This document shows, in pieces, positions 1 through 7,159 of a stretch of DNA of 64,000 bases. The stretch's first letter is position 1; each line of letters starts with the position of its first letter. Source of the stretch: an uncultured Paracoccaceae bacterium (GTDB taxonomy: Bacteria; Pseudomonadota; Alphaproteobacteria; Rhodobacterales; Rhodobacteraceae). The stretch is taken from assembly GCA_947489705.1 (NCBI GenBank), contig CANLEQ010000003.1, positions 1 to 64,000 of the forward strand, read 5' to 3'. Made by a program: the position numbers and the translations under genes. The notes below the pieces were generated by a model that was not told where the DNA came from, ran no database searches, and saw only the letters and a list, made by a program, of their open reading frames with translations.

Positions 1-223
1 CTCGCTCATCGGCATCATGCCGATCTTGCGCGGATCATCCACTCAAAACCCTTGTTCAGTTTCCCCGAGCCACCACTCCATATCCAATTGCTGTCTTGGA
101 CTGGCGCGTCCGCAAGGTGCCCGCCTGGCGCATCTCGAACACGAGTTCCGCGTCGCAGCACCGAACGAGGCGGCCTAAGGTGCCGCCTGAAACTCGGACA
201 TGTTGCTCAGCTTGCAGCCAACG
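1..223. other. Left edge, no supported gene
   Basis: No coding region with a recognisable product is seen. The minus strand at about 1-38 could be the first codons of a gene leaving the window on the left (a GTG followed by codons for DDPRKIGMMPMSE), but it is too short to name. The stretch adjoins a dead transposase and is probably insertion-sequence debris. Confidence 0.4.
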
Positions 224-511
224 ATGACGAGGACGAACAGCGTAGCTAGCAAACGGAAGAACTGCAGCCCCGAGTTCAAGGCGAAAGTGGCGCTTGAGGC
301 CATTCGAGCGGAGATGACGGTGGCCGAACTGGTGGCAAAGCACGGCGTGCATCAGACAGCGATCAACACGTGGAAGCGCCGGCCCGACCATGTCTGGTGC
401 GCCGACATCACCTACATCCCCATGCGGCGGGGCCTTCTCTACCTCGTCGCGATTATGGACAGGGCGACGCGCCGGGTTCTGTCCTTGCGGCGGTCAAACA
501 GTTCGCCATGA
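224..511 (+). pseudogene. IS3-family transposase remnant, OrfA fused to OrfB by deletion
   Basis: This is a dead piece of an IS3-family insertion sequence. Residues 1 to about 52 read as the helix-turn-helix OrfA protein (SPEFKAKVALEAIR, then ELVAKHGVHQTAINTWKR). From about residue 53 the same frame becomes the start of the OrfB integrase core (RPDHVWCADITYIP, first catalytic Asp at 61, then LYLVAIMDRATRRVLS). In intact elements OrfA and OrfB are in different phases and joined by a frameshift, so an internal deletion must have fused them. The second Asp and the Glu of the DDE triad are missing, and reading stops after 95 codons. An in-frame ATG at 200 exists, but the one at 224 matches OrfA better. 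No terminal inverted repeats were found. Confidence 0.85.
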
Positions 512-1145
512 GCCGCCATCGGTCCGAGGCCATGGCGGACGGAAATCGGCGGATGAATAGACTTCTGCAACACTGGACGTCCTCATTCAGCACTCGGAGA
601 ACGGACACCGGTCGAGGCCGATTAGCGGCTCGGCAACGCGGCGGCATCATCAACAGGAAAGCTTAGCAGCGCCGCGAAACTGTTCGGGAATTGGGGACCA
701 TCTCAGCCCACCGCCTTGGCCCACCCGAAACCATGAAGACCGACCAGGCATCACAGGCCACGGCCTTCGAGTGGCAAGATCTTGTCCGCCTGAGGCTGGA
801 ATAGTCCTGTGTTCCTTCGCTGCCCGTATGGGAAGCCTACGCAATGCCTGAAGGAAAGCCGACAAAAAACTCTTCGACGGCTCCGGTCAGGCCAGAGGCC
901 TCCAGAGACATGCTTGCCGTCGCCGCGCGGCATGCTGCGACTTGGAAGAGCGTCGGTTGTACGGGACCAAACTGCCGTCCCAAGATCAGGTTCTCCCAAT
1001 CTGCCAGTCTGATGCGCGTTTGGTGATATCACGCGTCGAGGCGCCGCGCCGCGTCGATAGCGGCGATGTCGATCTGCTGCATATCCATCATGGCCCCATT
1101 CAAGCGCTCAGCATGGCCTGCAGGGATGATCGTAGCGCCGGTGCG
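512..1145. other. Degenerate spacer of about 630 bases
   Basis: No gene could be supported on either strand. Short open frames here have no recognisable family and a base pattern unlike coding DNA of the neighbourhood. A minus-strand scrap near 1036-1100 (MMDMQQIDIAAIDAARR, then stop) may be the tail of a lost gene. The stretch sits between the IS3 remnant and an intact metabolic gene, so it is most likely decayed mobile-element or gene debris. Confidence 0.5.
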
Positions 1146-1499
1146 TCAGGCCTTGTCCTCGAAGACGGGATCGAACCCGCCCCAGATCATGCGCTTTCCG
1201 TCGAAGGGCATGTCGAGCTCCTGCCAGCGGGGATCGCTGTCGATGCTGGCGCCGCACCTGTCGTGGCTTTCCTTGTTGGGCCAGACCATCCAGGAAAAGC
1301 AGACGGTTTCCCCCTCCTTGAGCGCCACGGCCTTCTTGAAGTCGGTATGCTTGCCATCCGGGACCTCGTCGCCCCAGCACTCCGTGATGGACAGGGCACC
1401 GTAGTCGCGGAAGAGCGGCCAGGCCTTGCGGGCGCTTTCGATATAGGCCTCCTTGTTCTCGTTGGGGACTGGGACGAGGAATCCGGCCACGTAGGTCAT
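1146..1499 (-). CDS. DUF1428 family protein
   Basis: A 117-residue protein of the DUF1428 (YbaA-like) family, which folds as a dimeric alpha-beta barrel; no reaction is established for the family. Family-typical stretches are the N-terminal TYVAGFLVPVP, ECWGDEVPDGKHTDF (about 40-54), FSWMVWPNKESHD (68-80) and the C-terminal MPFDGKRMIWGGF. The start ATG overlaps the stop of the upstream glutathione transferase gene by four bases (ATGA), so the two are probably translationally coupled. It is the last gene of a minus-strand unit with a VOC protein and a glutathione transferase, suggesting a role in handling reactive small molecules. That role is inference. Confidence 0.88.
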   Translation of the reverse strand: MTYVAGFLVPVPNENKEAYIESARKAWPLFRDYGALSITECWGDEVPDGKHTDFKKAVALKEGETVCFSWMVWPNKESHDRCGASIDSDPRWQELDMPFDGKRMIWGGFDPVFEDKA

Positions 1500-2221
1500 G
1501 CGAGTTTTCCTTTCTTGGCTTCCATTTCTGCCAGCCAGGCATCGACTTCCGGCGGCGGGCTGCCGGTGAAGCCGGCCATCTGATCGGCCAGGGCCTGCCG
1601 GAAGGCCGGGCGGTCGGTGCCGCGGGTCACGTATCGGGCGAGGCTCGGATAGGGATCGAGAAGGCCGGTGCCCTTGAGGGGCCTCAGCACGCTCACCATC
1701 ATCAGATCGCCGACGGTGAAGGTGCCGGTGAACCAATCGGCGTCGCCGAGGCGCTCGGACGCCTCTTCCAGGCGCTGGAAAATGCGCGCCTCGACCGACG
1801 GAAGGCGCTGTGCGGCCCAGGGCTCGCCCGCCTCGAAGATAGTGGCAATGGCGTAGTCGGAGATCGGCGGCTCGACGGTGTTGAGCGCGGCGAACAGCCA
1901 TTCGAGGGCTTTGGCGCGGCCCCGAGGTTCGCGGGGCATGAGACCATCGAAGCGTTCGGCGATGTGCCAGACGATGGCCCCGGATTCGAAAAGGGTAAGA
2001 TCGCCTTTCTCGTAGGTCGGGACCTGACCGAAGGGTTGCAGGGCCCGGTGGGCCGGCGCCTTCTGCTGTCCCTGCTCCAGGAAACGGACGGCGTAGGGCT
2101 GACCCACCTCCTCTAGCGCCCAGCGGACGCGAAGGTCGCGGACCTCGCCCTTCGCGAAATCCGGAACCCAGTCGTAGGCGGTAACGGTGATGGGGGCGTT
2201 TGGATCAACGGGCATGGGCAT
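1496..2221 (-). CDS. Glutathione S-transferase family protein
   Basis: A 241-residue cytosolic glutathione S-transferase. The N-terminal thioredoxin-like domain spans about residues 12-92, with the glutathione-site elements GQVPTYEKGD and FESGAIVWHIAE (about 78-89). The all-helical C-terminal domain runs from about 100 to 225. Such enzymes conjugate or reduce electrophiles with glutathione; the substrate cannot be read from sequence. The first ATG (MPMPVDPN) is used; a second ATG two codons later is equally possible. The gene lies between a 50-codon ORF that overlaps its start and the DUF1428 gene that overlaps its stop, so the whole unit reads as one operon. Confidence 0.9.
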   Translation of the reverse strand: MPMPVDPNAPITVTAYDWVPDFAKGEVRDLRVRWALEEVGQPYAVRFLEQGQQKAPAHRALQPFGQVPTYEKGDLTLFESGAIVWHIAERFDGLMPREPRGRAKALEWLFAALNTVEPPISDYAIATIFEAGEPWAAQRLPSVEARIFQRLEEASERLGDADWFTGTFTVGDLMMVSVLRPLKGTGLLDPYPSLARYVTRGTDRPAFRQALADQMAGFTGSPPPEVDAWLAEMEAKKGKLA

Positions 2222-2357
2222 CCTCCCTTCCGGTCTGCGCGAAGACCGGCCTGTGGGAGGCGCGGGAGAGAGCCCAACGGACGCGCATGTCGCGGGCCAG
2301 GCTCCGGCCGGCGTCGGCCGAATGGGAGAAGACAACGAGGATCGGGTCAGGCGGCAT
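2205..2357 (-). pseudogene. Short ORF resembling a truncated glutathione transferase N-terminus
   Basis: A 50-codon ORF sits exactly between the VOC gene and the glutathione transferase gene, overlapping the end of the first and the start of the second. Its middle, LARDMRVRWALSRASHRPVF, resembles VRDLRVRWALEEVGQPYAVRF in the adjacent transferase, but the glutathione-site motifs are absent. The simplest reading is the leftover start of a duplicated or recombined transferase gene. It may still be translated and keep the operon coupled. It could instead be chance similarity, so confidence is modest. Confidence 0.4.
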
Positions 2358-2760
2358 CGTGAGCGCCCTCCGGCGGGGACATGAAGAGCGTCTCCCAGGT
2401 ATGGCCGTCGGGATCGTCGAAGGCACCGCCATACATATGGCCCTGCCCCGCCGCCGGGCGGGTCTCCCGTCCGCCCGCCTCCCGCACGCGGCGGTGGATG
2501 TCGTCGACGGCGTCCCGGCTCTCGAAAGGCAGACAGAGGAGGACACCGCTCTGTGTCCTGGCGTCGATGATCGTCTTGTCCGTGAAGGTCGCGTAGAAGG
2601 CATGGTCCAGCAGCATCACGGCGACGGCGTCGCCCCATCTCATGCCGGAGGCCCGATCGTTGGAGAAGTCCGGGTTCAGGATGAAGCCCAGCGCCTCGTA
2701 GAAGCGCGTGGCGGCCCCAACGTCCCTGACAGGCAAGTTGATGTAGATCGCGTGGGGCAT
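2347..2760 (-). CDS. VOC (glyoxalase/bleomycin-resistance-like) family protein
   Basis: A 137-residue protein of the vicinal oxygen chelate superfamily: NLPVRDVGAATRFYEALGF at the N-terminus and GGAFDDPDGHTWETLFM at the C-terminus are the paired beta-alpha-beta-beta-beta modules. Members include glyoxalase I, fosfomycin-resistance enzymes and many uncharacterised lactoylglutathione-lyase-like proteins; the sequence does not decide between them. GAGGA lies about nine bases before the ATG. It is the first gene of the minus-strand detoxification unit and is transcribed away from the HxlR regulator across a 102-base shared control region. Confidence 0.88.
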   Translation of the reverse strand: MPHAIYINLPVRDVGAATRFYEALGFILNPDFSNDRASGMRWGDAVAVMLLDHAFYATFTDKTIIDARTQSGVLLCLPFESRDAVDDIHRRVREAGGRETRPAAGQGHMYGGAFDDPDGHTWETLFMSPPEGAHDAA

Positions 2761-2799
2761 GACGTCGCTCCTCATGCTCGGCGGTGCAAACGCCGATGC

Positions 2800-2828
2800 T
2801 TGACTGCTTAGGCCGATTCGATTACAAA
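2800..2828 (+). promoter_or_regulatory. Candidate sigma-70 promoter for the HxlR gene
   Basis: TTGACT at 2800-2805 and TACAAA at 2823-2828 are separated by 17 bases, a good match to a housekeeping promoter. It lies about 35 bases before the TTG start of the HxlR-type regulator, in the only intergenic gap between it and the divergent VOC operon. This is pattern recognition only; no experimental start site is known. Confidence 0.45.
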
Positions 2829-2862
2829 AAGCAACAATGACGTTACCTAAAGAAACCCATTT

Positions 2863-3537
2863 TTGAGCGTATCGGCGAAAGGCCCCCATGGCAGGTGGTA
2901 CGGCGATGCCTGCGGCACCGCGTTCGGACTCGAGCTGCTGGGCGAGCGCTGGTCCCTTCTGATCGTTCGTGAGTTGATGTTCGGACCACGGCGCTTCACC
3001 GATTTGCGCGCGCACCTGCCGGGGATCAGCGCCAAGGTGCTGACCGAGCGGCTCGGCGGGCTGGAGGCGAGCGGCGTCGTCATTCGCTCGACGGCGCCCG
3101 AGCCCACGCCGGCGCGGCTCTACGGGCTTACCGAATGGGGCTACCGCGCCGAGCCGATCATCCAGGAGATTGGTCGCTGGGCTGCCGCCTCGCCGCTGCA
3201 CGACCCGACGCTGCCACTCTCGCCCGCCTCGTTCATGCTCTCGCTGCGCACGATGCTCGACGTCGGGGCCGCCGGGGACATGGAGGCTGTCGTGACCTTC
3301 GCAATCGACACCGCGCGGTTCACGGCCCGGCTCGCGGGCGGCGCCATGCCGGTGTCGCGCGGCACCGCTGCGTCGCCCGATCTTGCCTTCGAGGCCGCGT
3401 CCGCCCCTGTGCTGGCGGGACTCTTCTACGGCGGAAAGCGTCCGGAAATACTGGGCGTGGACGTCATCGGCGACCCGAACCTGGCCGAAAGCTTCATCGG
3501 TCTGTTCAACCTTCCGAACCCGCCGGCCCAACGATAG
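2863..3537 (+). CDS. HxlR-family winged-helix transcriptional regulator
   Basis: A 224-residue regulator. The N-terminal winged helix (about 12-100) has the HxlR signature: DACGTAFGLELLGERWSLL, then the recognition segment FTDLRAHLPGISAKVLTERL. Cys17 occupies the position of the redox or electrophile-sensing cysteine described in HypR/QorR-type members. The C-terminal half (about 110-224) is an extra domain beyond the roughly 110-residue minimal family. Translation must start at TTG 2863: an in-frame stop lies at 2848 and no in-frame ATG precedes the conserved domain. Divergent placement suggests it controls the VOC/glutathione transferase/DUF1428 operon and itself; this is inference. Confidence 0.85.
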   Translation: MSVSAKGPHGRWYGDACGTAFGLELLGERWSLLIVRELMFGPRRFTDLRAHLPGISAKVLTERLGGLEASGVVIRSTAPEPTPARLYGLTEWGYRAEPIIQEIGRWAAASPLHDPTLPLSPASFMLSLRTMLDVGAAGDMEAVVTFAIDTARFTARLAGGAMPVSRGTAASPDLAFEAASAPVLAGLFYGGKRPEILGVDVIGDPNLAESFIGLFNLPNPPAQR

Positions 3538-3651
3538 CCCCGACAATCGGCGCATGAGCTAGGTCTTGAAGGATCGGAACCGCCTCGCGGCACTGTGGCA
3601 ACACCCGAACTTCTTGCAATAGGGTCGTTACCCCGAGGCAGCACGGGATAT

Positions 3652-3668
3652 GCCCCGCCGGCCGGGGC
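3652..3668. terminator. GC hairpin between convergent genes
   Basis: GCCCCG and CGGGGC form a six-base-pair stem with a five-base loop between the end of the HxlR gene and the end of the convergent phosphatase gene. It has no T-tract, so it is only a weak candidate for a bidirectional terminator. Confidence 0.3.
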
Positions 3669-3690
3669 CAGCGGGGCACCAGACCTACGC

Positions 3691-4443
3691 TCAGTACTCT
3701 TCGAGCACGGTCTCGGCGTCCCACGCGTCCAGTTCTGCATCCGTCCATGCACCGTAGGCGGCGTTGGGGAAAACGATCCACCTGCTCCCAAACTCCTCCG
3801 CGTTCGCCATGACGGCGTCCCGCTGCTCGGTCAGGGACTCGACATCAAAGATCGCCTCGAAGTCAGGCAGCGAGTCTCCGAGCAGCATCACGATTTCATG
3901 GTCGGCAGAAACGTTGGAGCGCCTTTCTTCCTTCGGCGGTCCGAGAAGCTGGACCGATTGCTCGCTCACCTGCGGCAAATCCAAATCTTGCAGCGTGGCG
4001 ATCGTTGCGTCCTTCTGATCATAGGTGCGGTCGGAGATATAGCTGATCGTCACCCCTTGCTCGTCGACATAGTCGAGAAATGCCTCGGCGCCCGGGACAA
4101 GAGCGGGTTCACCGTCACGCTCCCAGTGACGCCAGGTATCCCACTCGTCGTATGGATGGCAATTGGCGAGGTCGCGCGCAAGAAGCGGCGTATTGTCGAT
4201 CACCGTCTCATCCAGATCGAAAACGACCGCGAGGCGCGAGGGATCCTCCGCCTCGTCCAGAATGGCGTCGAGGCGCATCCGTGCGATGTTGAAGCCTTGG
4301 ATCTGAAGGGCCGCGACCTCGGCCGACTGCTGCTGGTAGCGTAGTCCGGCCGCGTGGGCGGAGATGGGGCACTCGCCGCCGTCCTGTGCCGCGGCACCGG
4401 TTGCCATGATGCACAGCGTTCCGATGGCCAAAGACCTGAACAT
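3691..4443 (-). CDS. Secreted HAD-superfamily acid phosphatase (class B/C, e(P4)-like)
   Basis: A 250-residue periplasmic phosphatase of HAD subfamily IIIB, related to class C acid phosphatases and 5'-nucleotidase e(P4). Residues 1-20 form a signal peptide ending AAAQ. The catalytic motif FDLDETVIDN (about 94-103) carries both aspartates; ISYISDRT supplies motif II and LLGDSLPDF motif III. Unlike e(P4), no lipobox cysteine follows the signal, so the protein is probably soluble in the periplasm. It likely removes phosphate from nucleotides or other esters. It is a single-gene unit on the minus strand. Confidence 0.85.
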   Translation of the reverse strand: MFRSLAIGTLCIMATGAAAQDGGECPISAHAAGLRYQQQSAEVAALQIQGFNIARMRLDAILDEAEDPSRLAVVFDLDETVIDNTPLLARDLANCHPYDEWDTWRHWERDGEPALVPGAEAFLDYVDEQGVTISYISDRTYDQKDATIATLQDLDLPQVSEQSVQLLGPPKEERRSNVSADHEIVMLLGDSLPDFEAIFDVESLTEQRDAVMANAEEFGSRWIVFPNAAYGAWTDAELDAWDAETVLEEY

Positions 4444-4743
4444 GAAATTCTCCTTCTGTTTCGGATCGATGGTTCCAGCTTCGGGTATTCACGGGGGCAA
4501 GTACAAGCGAAACCCATGACAGCAAGCCTTGGGCGGCCTACCGGCTTCCTCGATCCATCTCATGTGCGGCCGCTGCCGGCACCGGTCCGAATGTCCGGCG
4601 GCCGCCTGTCGATCGGCCCAGAACCGATGATCCGGCCCGCTTCGGGTGCCGGTCAGTTCGCTGACTTTTCTTGAGAGTATCGCAAGGGAACTGCCGGCCC
4701 CCGGGAGGAAGGGACCGGCACACTCGGTAATAGGCGCTGCCGG
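4444..4743. other. Intergenic stretch between galU and the phosphatase gene
   Basis: No gene is seen in these 300 bases. The stretch carries the promoter and ribosome-binding region of the phosphatase gene (AAGGAG just before its ATG), a GC-rich inverted pair of GCGGCCGC units near 4566-4604, and the galU terminator hairpin. Confidence 0.5.
4692..4720 (-). terminator. Probable galU terminator hairpin
   Basis: On the minus strand TGCCGG and CCGGCA pair around a loop that can extend the stem by CCC/GGG, 24 bases past the galU stop codon. The run that follows is only weakly T-rich. Confidence 0.45.
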
Positions 4744-5646
4744 TCAGGCGGCAGCGGTCGCCATGCCGTATTCCGTCGAGCAGAATTCGGACAGGACTTC
4801 GGCGTAAGCGGGGTCCTGTTGCGCCACGTAAAGCGTGGCGGACAGCATTCCCTGCTTGGATCCACAATCGAAACGACGGCCCGAGAACGCGAAGCCGGCA
4901 AGACCGACCCGGTCGATCCCGGCCGCGATGGCGTCGGTCAGCTGGTATTCGCCCCCCGCGCCGGGTTCCAGCCTGTCGAGATCGGCGAAGATCGACGCGT
5001 CGAGCACGTACCGCCCCACAACCGCCTGCCGCGAGGGCGCCTCCTCGGGCGCAGGCTTCTCGACCATGCCGGAGGAAAAGATCACCTTGCCTTCGGTCCG
5101 TTCGGGGGTGAGCACGCCGTAGGAGCTGACCGCCTCGCGCGAAACTTCCATCGTCGCGACCATGTGGCCGGCGTCGCATGTCGCATAGGCATCGACCATC
5201 TCGGCAAGGCACCCCATCCTGCCGAGGATCAGGTCGTCCGGCAGGATCACGGCGACGGCCCCCGGAAGGGCGTGCTTCGCCGCACAATTGACCGCATGGC
5301 CAAGCCCCAACGGCTCGTCCTGCATGACGAAGATGACCTCGTGGCTTTCCTCGTCGAGCGCGTCCTTCTCCATCTGGCGCGCCACCTTGCCCTTGCCCTT
5401 GTCGCGCAGGGTCCGCGACAGATCGGCATCGTAGCGCACATGCCGTTCGATCGAGGATTTCGACGGGTGGCTGACGAAGACCATGCGCTCGATCCCCGCG
5501 GCACGCGCTTCGTCGATCGCATACTGGATGAGCGGGGTATCGATCACGGGAAGAAGTTCTTTCGGCGTGGCCTTCGTGGCCGGAAGGAATCGCGTACCAA
5601 GCCCTGCAACGGGAAAGATTGCGGTACGGACTGCGGCATTCGACAT
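4744..5646 (-). CDS. galU: UTP--glucose-1-phosphate uridylyltransferase
   Basis: A 300-residue cytosolic enzyme that makes UDP-glucose from UTP and glucose 1-phosphate, feeding envelope polysaccharides and other glucosides. The nucleotidyltransferase signature AGLGTRFLPATKATPKELLP lies at residues 14-33, followed by the family blocks FVMQDEPLGLGHAV (about 106-119) and ILPDDLILG. Length equals the usual 290-305. The start (MSNAAVRTAIFPVAG) is the only one that keeps the N-terminal strand intact. It is transcribed away from gpsA across a 397-base gap holding a perfect palindrome. UDP-glucose would be useful to the polysaccharide cluster further right. Confidence 0.95.
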   Translation of the reverse strand: MSNAAVRTAIFPVAGLGTRFLPATKATPKELLPVIDTPLIQYAIDEARAAGIERMVFVSHPSKSSIERHVRYDADLSRTLRDKGKGKVARQMEKDALDEESHEVIFVMQDEPLGLGHAVNCAAKHALPGAVAVILPDDLILGRMGCLAEMVDAYATCDAGHMVATMEVSREAVSSYGVLTPERTEGKVIFSSGMVEKPAPEEAPSRQAVVGRYVLDASIFADLDRLEPGAGGEYQLTDAIAAGIDRVGLAGFAFSGRRFDCGSKQGMLSATLYVAQQDPAYAEVLSEFCSTEYGMATAAA

Positions 5647-6043
5647 AAGCGTGTTCCTGTTGGTTGGGTTCCTGAAGCCGATGTTGCAACGCAGCATATG
5701 CGCTTTGGTTGCGACAAACAGCGCCATGTTCGCAACGTCGCAGGCCATGCCTGGCGGGGCCGAGGGTAAATCATCAGGCAAACCAGTCGCTTGCATCGCG
5801 TTCCGCGATGCCCTGCCTGTCGGAGGGAATTCGTGGAGAATTTGTTTCGCGCGCGAAACGCTTCTCCGTTGGGCTTGTCGCCCGTTTCGCGGGCACGTCG
5901 AGCATGCAAACCGCCGCCGGGCCCGCCGCAATCCGATTGCTTTCGCGTCTCCGTCGTCTAGATCATTCACCGGGTGGAGCAGGTGCAATTCGCTGGATCC
6001 TGCCCTAGGATGCCTGTGTTCAGCATGACCCAAGGACCGATAC
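5647..6043. other. Divergent control region between galU and gpsA
   Basis: No gene is seen in these 397 bases. They hold the promoters of two divergent genes and, near the middle, a perfect 16-base palindrome (separate entry). An AAGGACC ribosome-binding site precedes the gpsA ATG. No clear sigma-70 hexamers could be chosen for either direction. Confidence 0.5.
5844..5859. promoter_or_regulatory. Perfect palindrome GTTTCGCG|CGCGAAAC, candidate operator
   Basis: A 16-base perfect palindrome with an A/T-bearing outer half and a CG-alternating core, about 200 bases from both the galU and gpsA starts. The same sequence recurs inside a longer palindrome upstream of rpe (52567-52588), also intergenic. 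An even-length palindrome with a central CpG is what LacI-family regulators bind. A central-carbon LacI regulator such as CceR of Rhodobacter is a conceivable owner, but this is not verified. Confidence 0.55.
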
Positions 6044-7159
6044 ATGACGCTCAGCAAGTCCGACCAGCAGATGCTCACATCGCTGGCCAAACCCTATCAT
6101 CGCATTGCGGTGATCGGCGCGGGATCGTGGGGCACCGCCCTTGCGACCGTGGCACGCCGCGCGGGGCGCGAGGTCGTCATCTGGGGTCGCGACGAGGCCG
6201 TCACCCGGGCCATCTCGGAAGGCCGCGAGAATCCCAGATACCTTCCCGGTAACACCCTGCCCGAGGGCATCGAGGCGACCACCGACATGAAGGCGGCGCT
6301 CGACGGGGCCGAGGCGGTGCTCATCGTGACGCCCTCGACGACCCTGCGCAGCGTCTGTGCGCAGATGAAACCCCATCTCGCGCCCGGCGTGCCGGTCGCG
6401 CTCTGCGCCAAGGGGATCGAGGCCAAGACCGGCCTGCTGCTCGGGGAGGTCGCGTCGCAGGAGCTTCCCGGCCATCAGATCGGCGCGCTGTCCGGCCCGA
6501 CCTTCGCCAAGGAAACCGTGCTCGGTCATCCGACAGCGGCGACCGTCGCCTTCGACTTCCGCTATGCCGACCGGCTCGCGCCCCAGGAAAGCCCGGCCGC
6601 GCGGCTCGCCATCTCGATGAGTTCGGAATCCTTCCGCCCCTATATCAGCGACGACCTGGTGGGGGTCGAGATCGGCGGGGCGGTCAAGAACGTCATCGCC
6701 ATCGCCTGCGGGATGATGTCCGGCGCGGGCTTTGCCGAGAATACCCGCGCGGCGCTCATCACCCGCGGCATGGACGAGATGAAGACCCTCGCCGAGACGC
6801 TGGGCGGCCGCCGCGAGACGGTGACGGGCCTTTCGGGCGCCGGCGACCTGACGCTCACCTGTTCGTCCACCACGTCGCGCAACATGAGCCTCGGCACGCA
6901 GCTGGGCCAGGGCCTGCGGCGCGAGGATTGCTTCAATGGTGAGCCGGTGGTCGTCGAGGGCGAGGTCAACTCGATCTCGGTCGTCGATCTCGCGAACCAG
7001 ATCGGCGTCACTCTGCCGATCTGCGAGGCGGTCCATTCGATCCTTCACGAGGGCGCCGATCTCGCACAGACCTTCCGCGATCTGTGGTCGCGCCCCATCG
7101 AGGCCGAGCCAAAGGCGCTCGTCATTTCCCTCAATCATCCCTTTGGAGAACACGCATGA
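6044..7159 (+). CDS. gpsA: NAD(P)-dependent glycerol-3-phosphate dehydrogenase
   Basis: A 371-residue enzyme reducing dihydroxyacetone phosphate to sn-glycerol 3-phosphate. The Rossmann motif GAGSWG is at 25-30, CAKGIE at 121-126, the catalytic lysine is Lys215 in GGAVKN, and LSGAGDLTLTC follows at about 263-273. It is some 35-45 residues longer than the usual enzyme, from an N-terminal extension and a small insertion after residue 175. It overlaps the next gene by four bases (ATGA) and heads a three-gene operon with a sugar-phosphate phosphatase and ggpS. It therefore probably supplies glycerol 3-phosphate specifically for glucosylglycerol. Whether a second housekeeping gpsA exists outside the window is unknown. 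Confidence 0.93.
   Translation: MTLSKSDQQMLTSLAKPYHRIAVIGAGSWGTALATVARRAGREVVIWGRDEAVTRAISEGRENPRYLPGNTLPEGIEATTDMKAALDGAEAVLIVTPSTTLRSVCAQMKPHLAPGVPVALCAKGIEAKTGLLLGEVASQELPGHQIGALSGPTFAKETVLGHPTAATVAFDFRYADRLAPQESPAARLAISMSSESFRPYISDDLVGVEIGGAVKNVIAIACGMMSGAGFAENTRAALITRGMDEMKTLAETLGGRRETVTGLSGAGDLTLTCSSTTSRNMSLGTQLGQGLRREDCFNGEPVVVEGEVNSISVVDLANQIGVTLPICEAVHSILHEGADLAQTFRDLWSRPIEAEPKALVISLNHPFGEHA

Noticed and set aside
1-38. Possible start of a minus-strand gene leaving the left edge
   Set aside because: Only about a dozen codons are visible, without a clear ribosome-binding site or recognisable family.
1036-1100. Minus-strand scrap reading MMDMQQIDIAAIDAARR before a stop
   Set aside because: Too short, without start context or a match; treated as debris.
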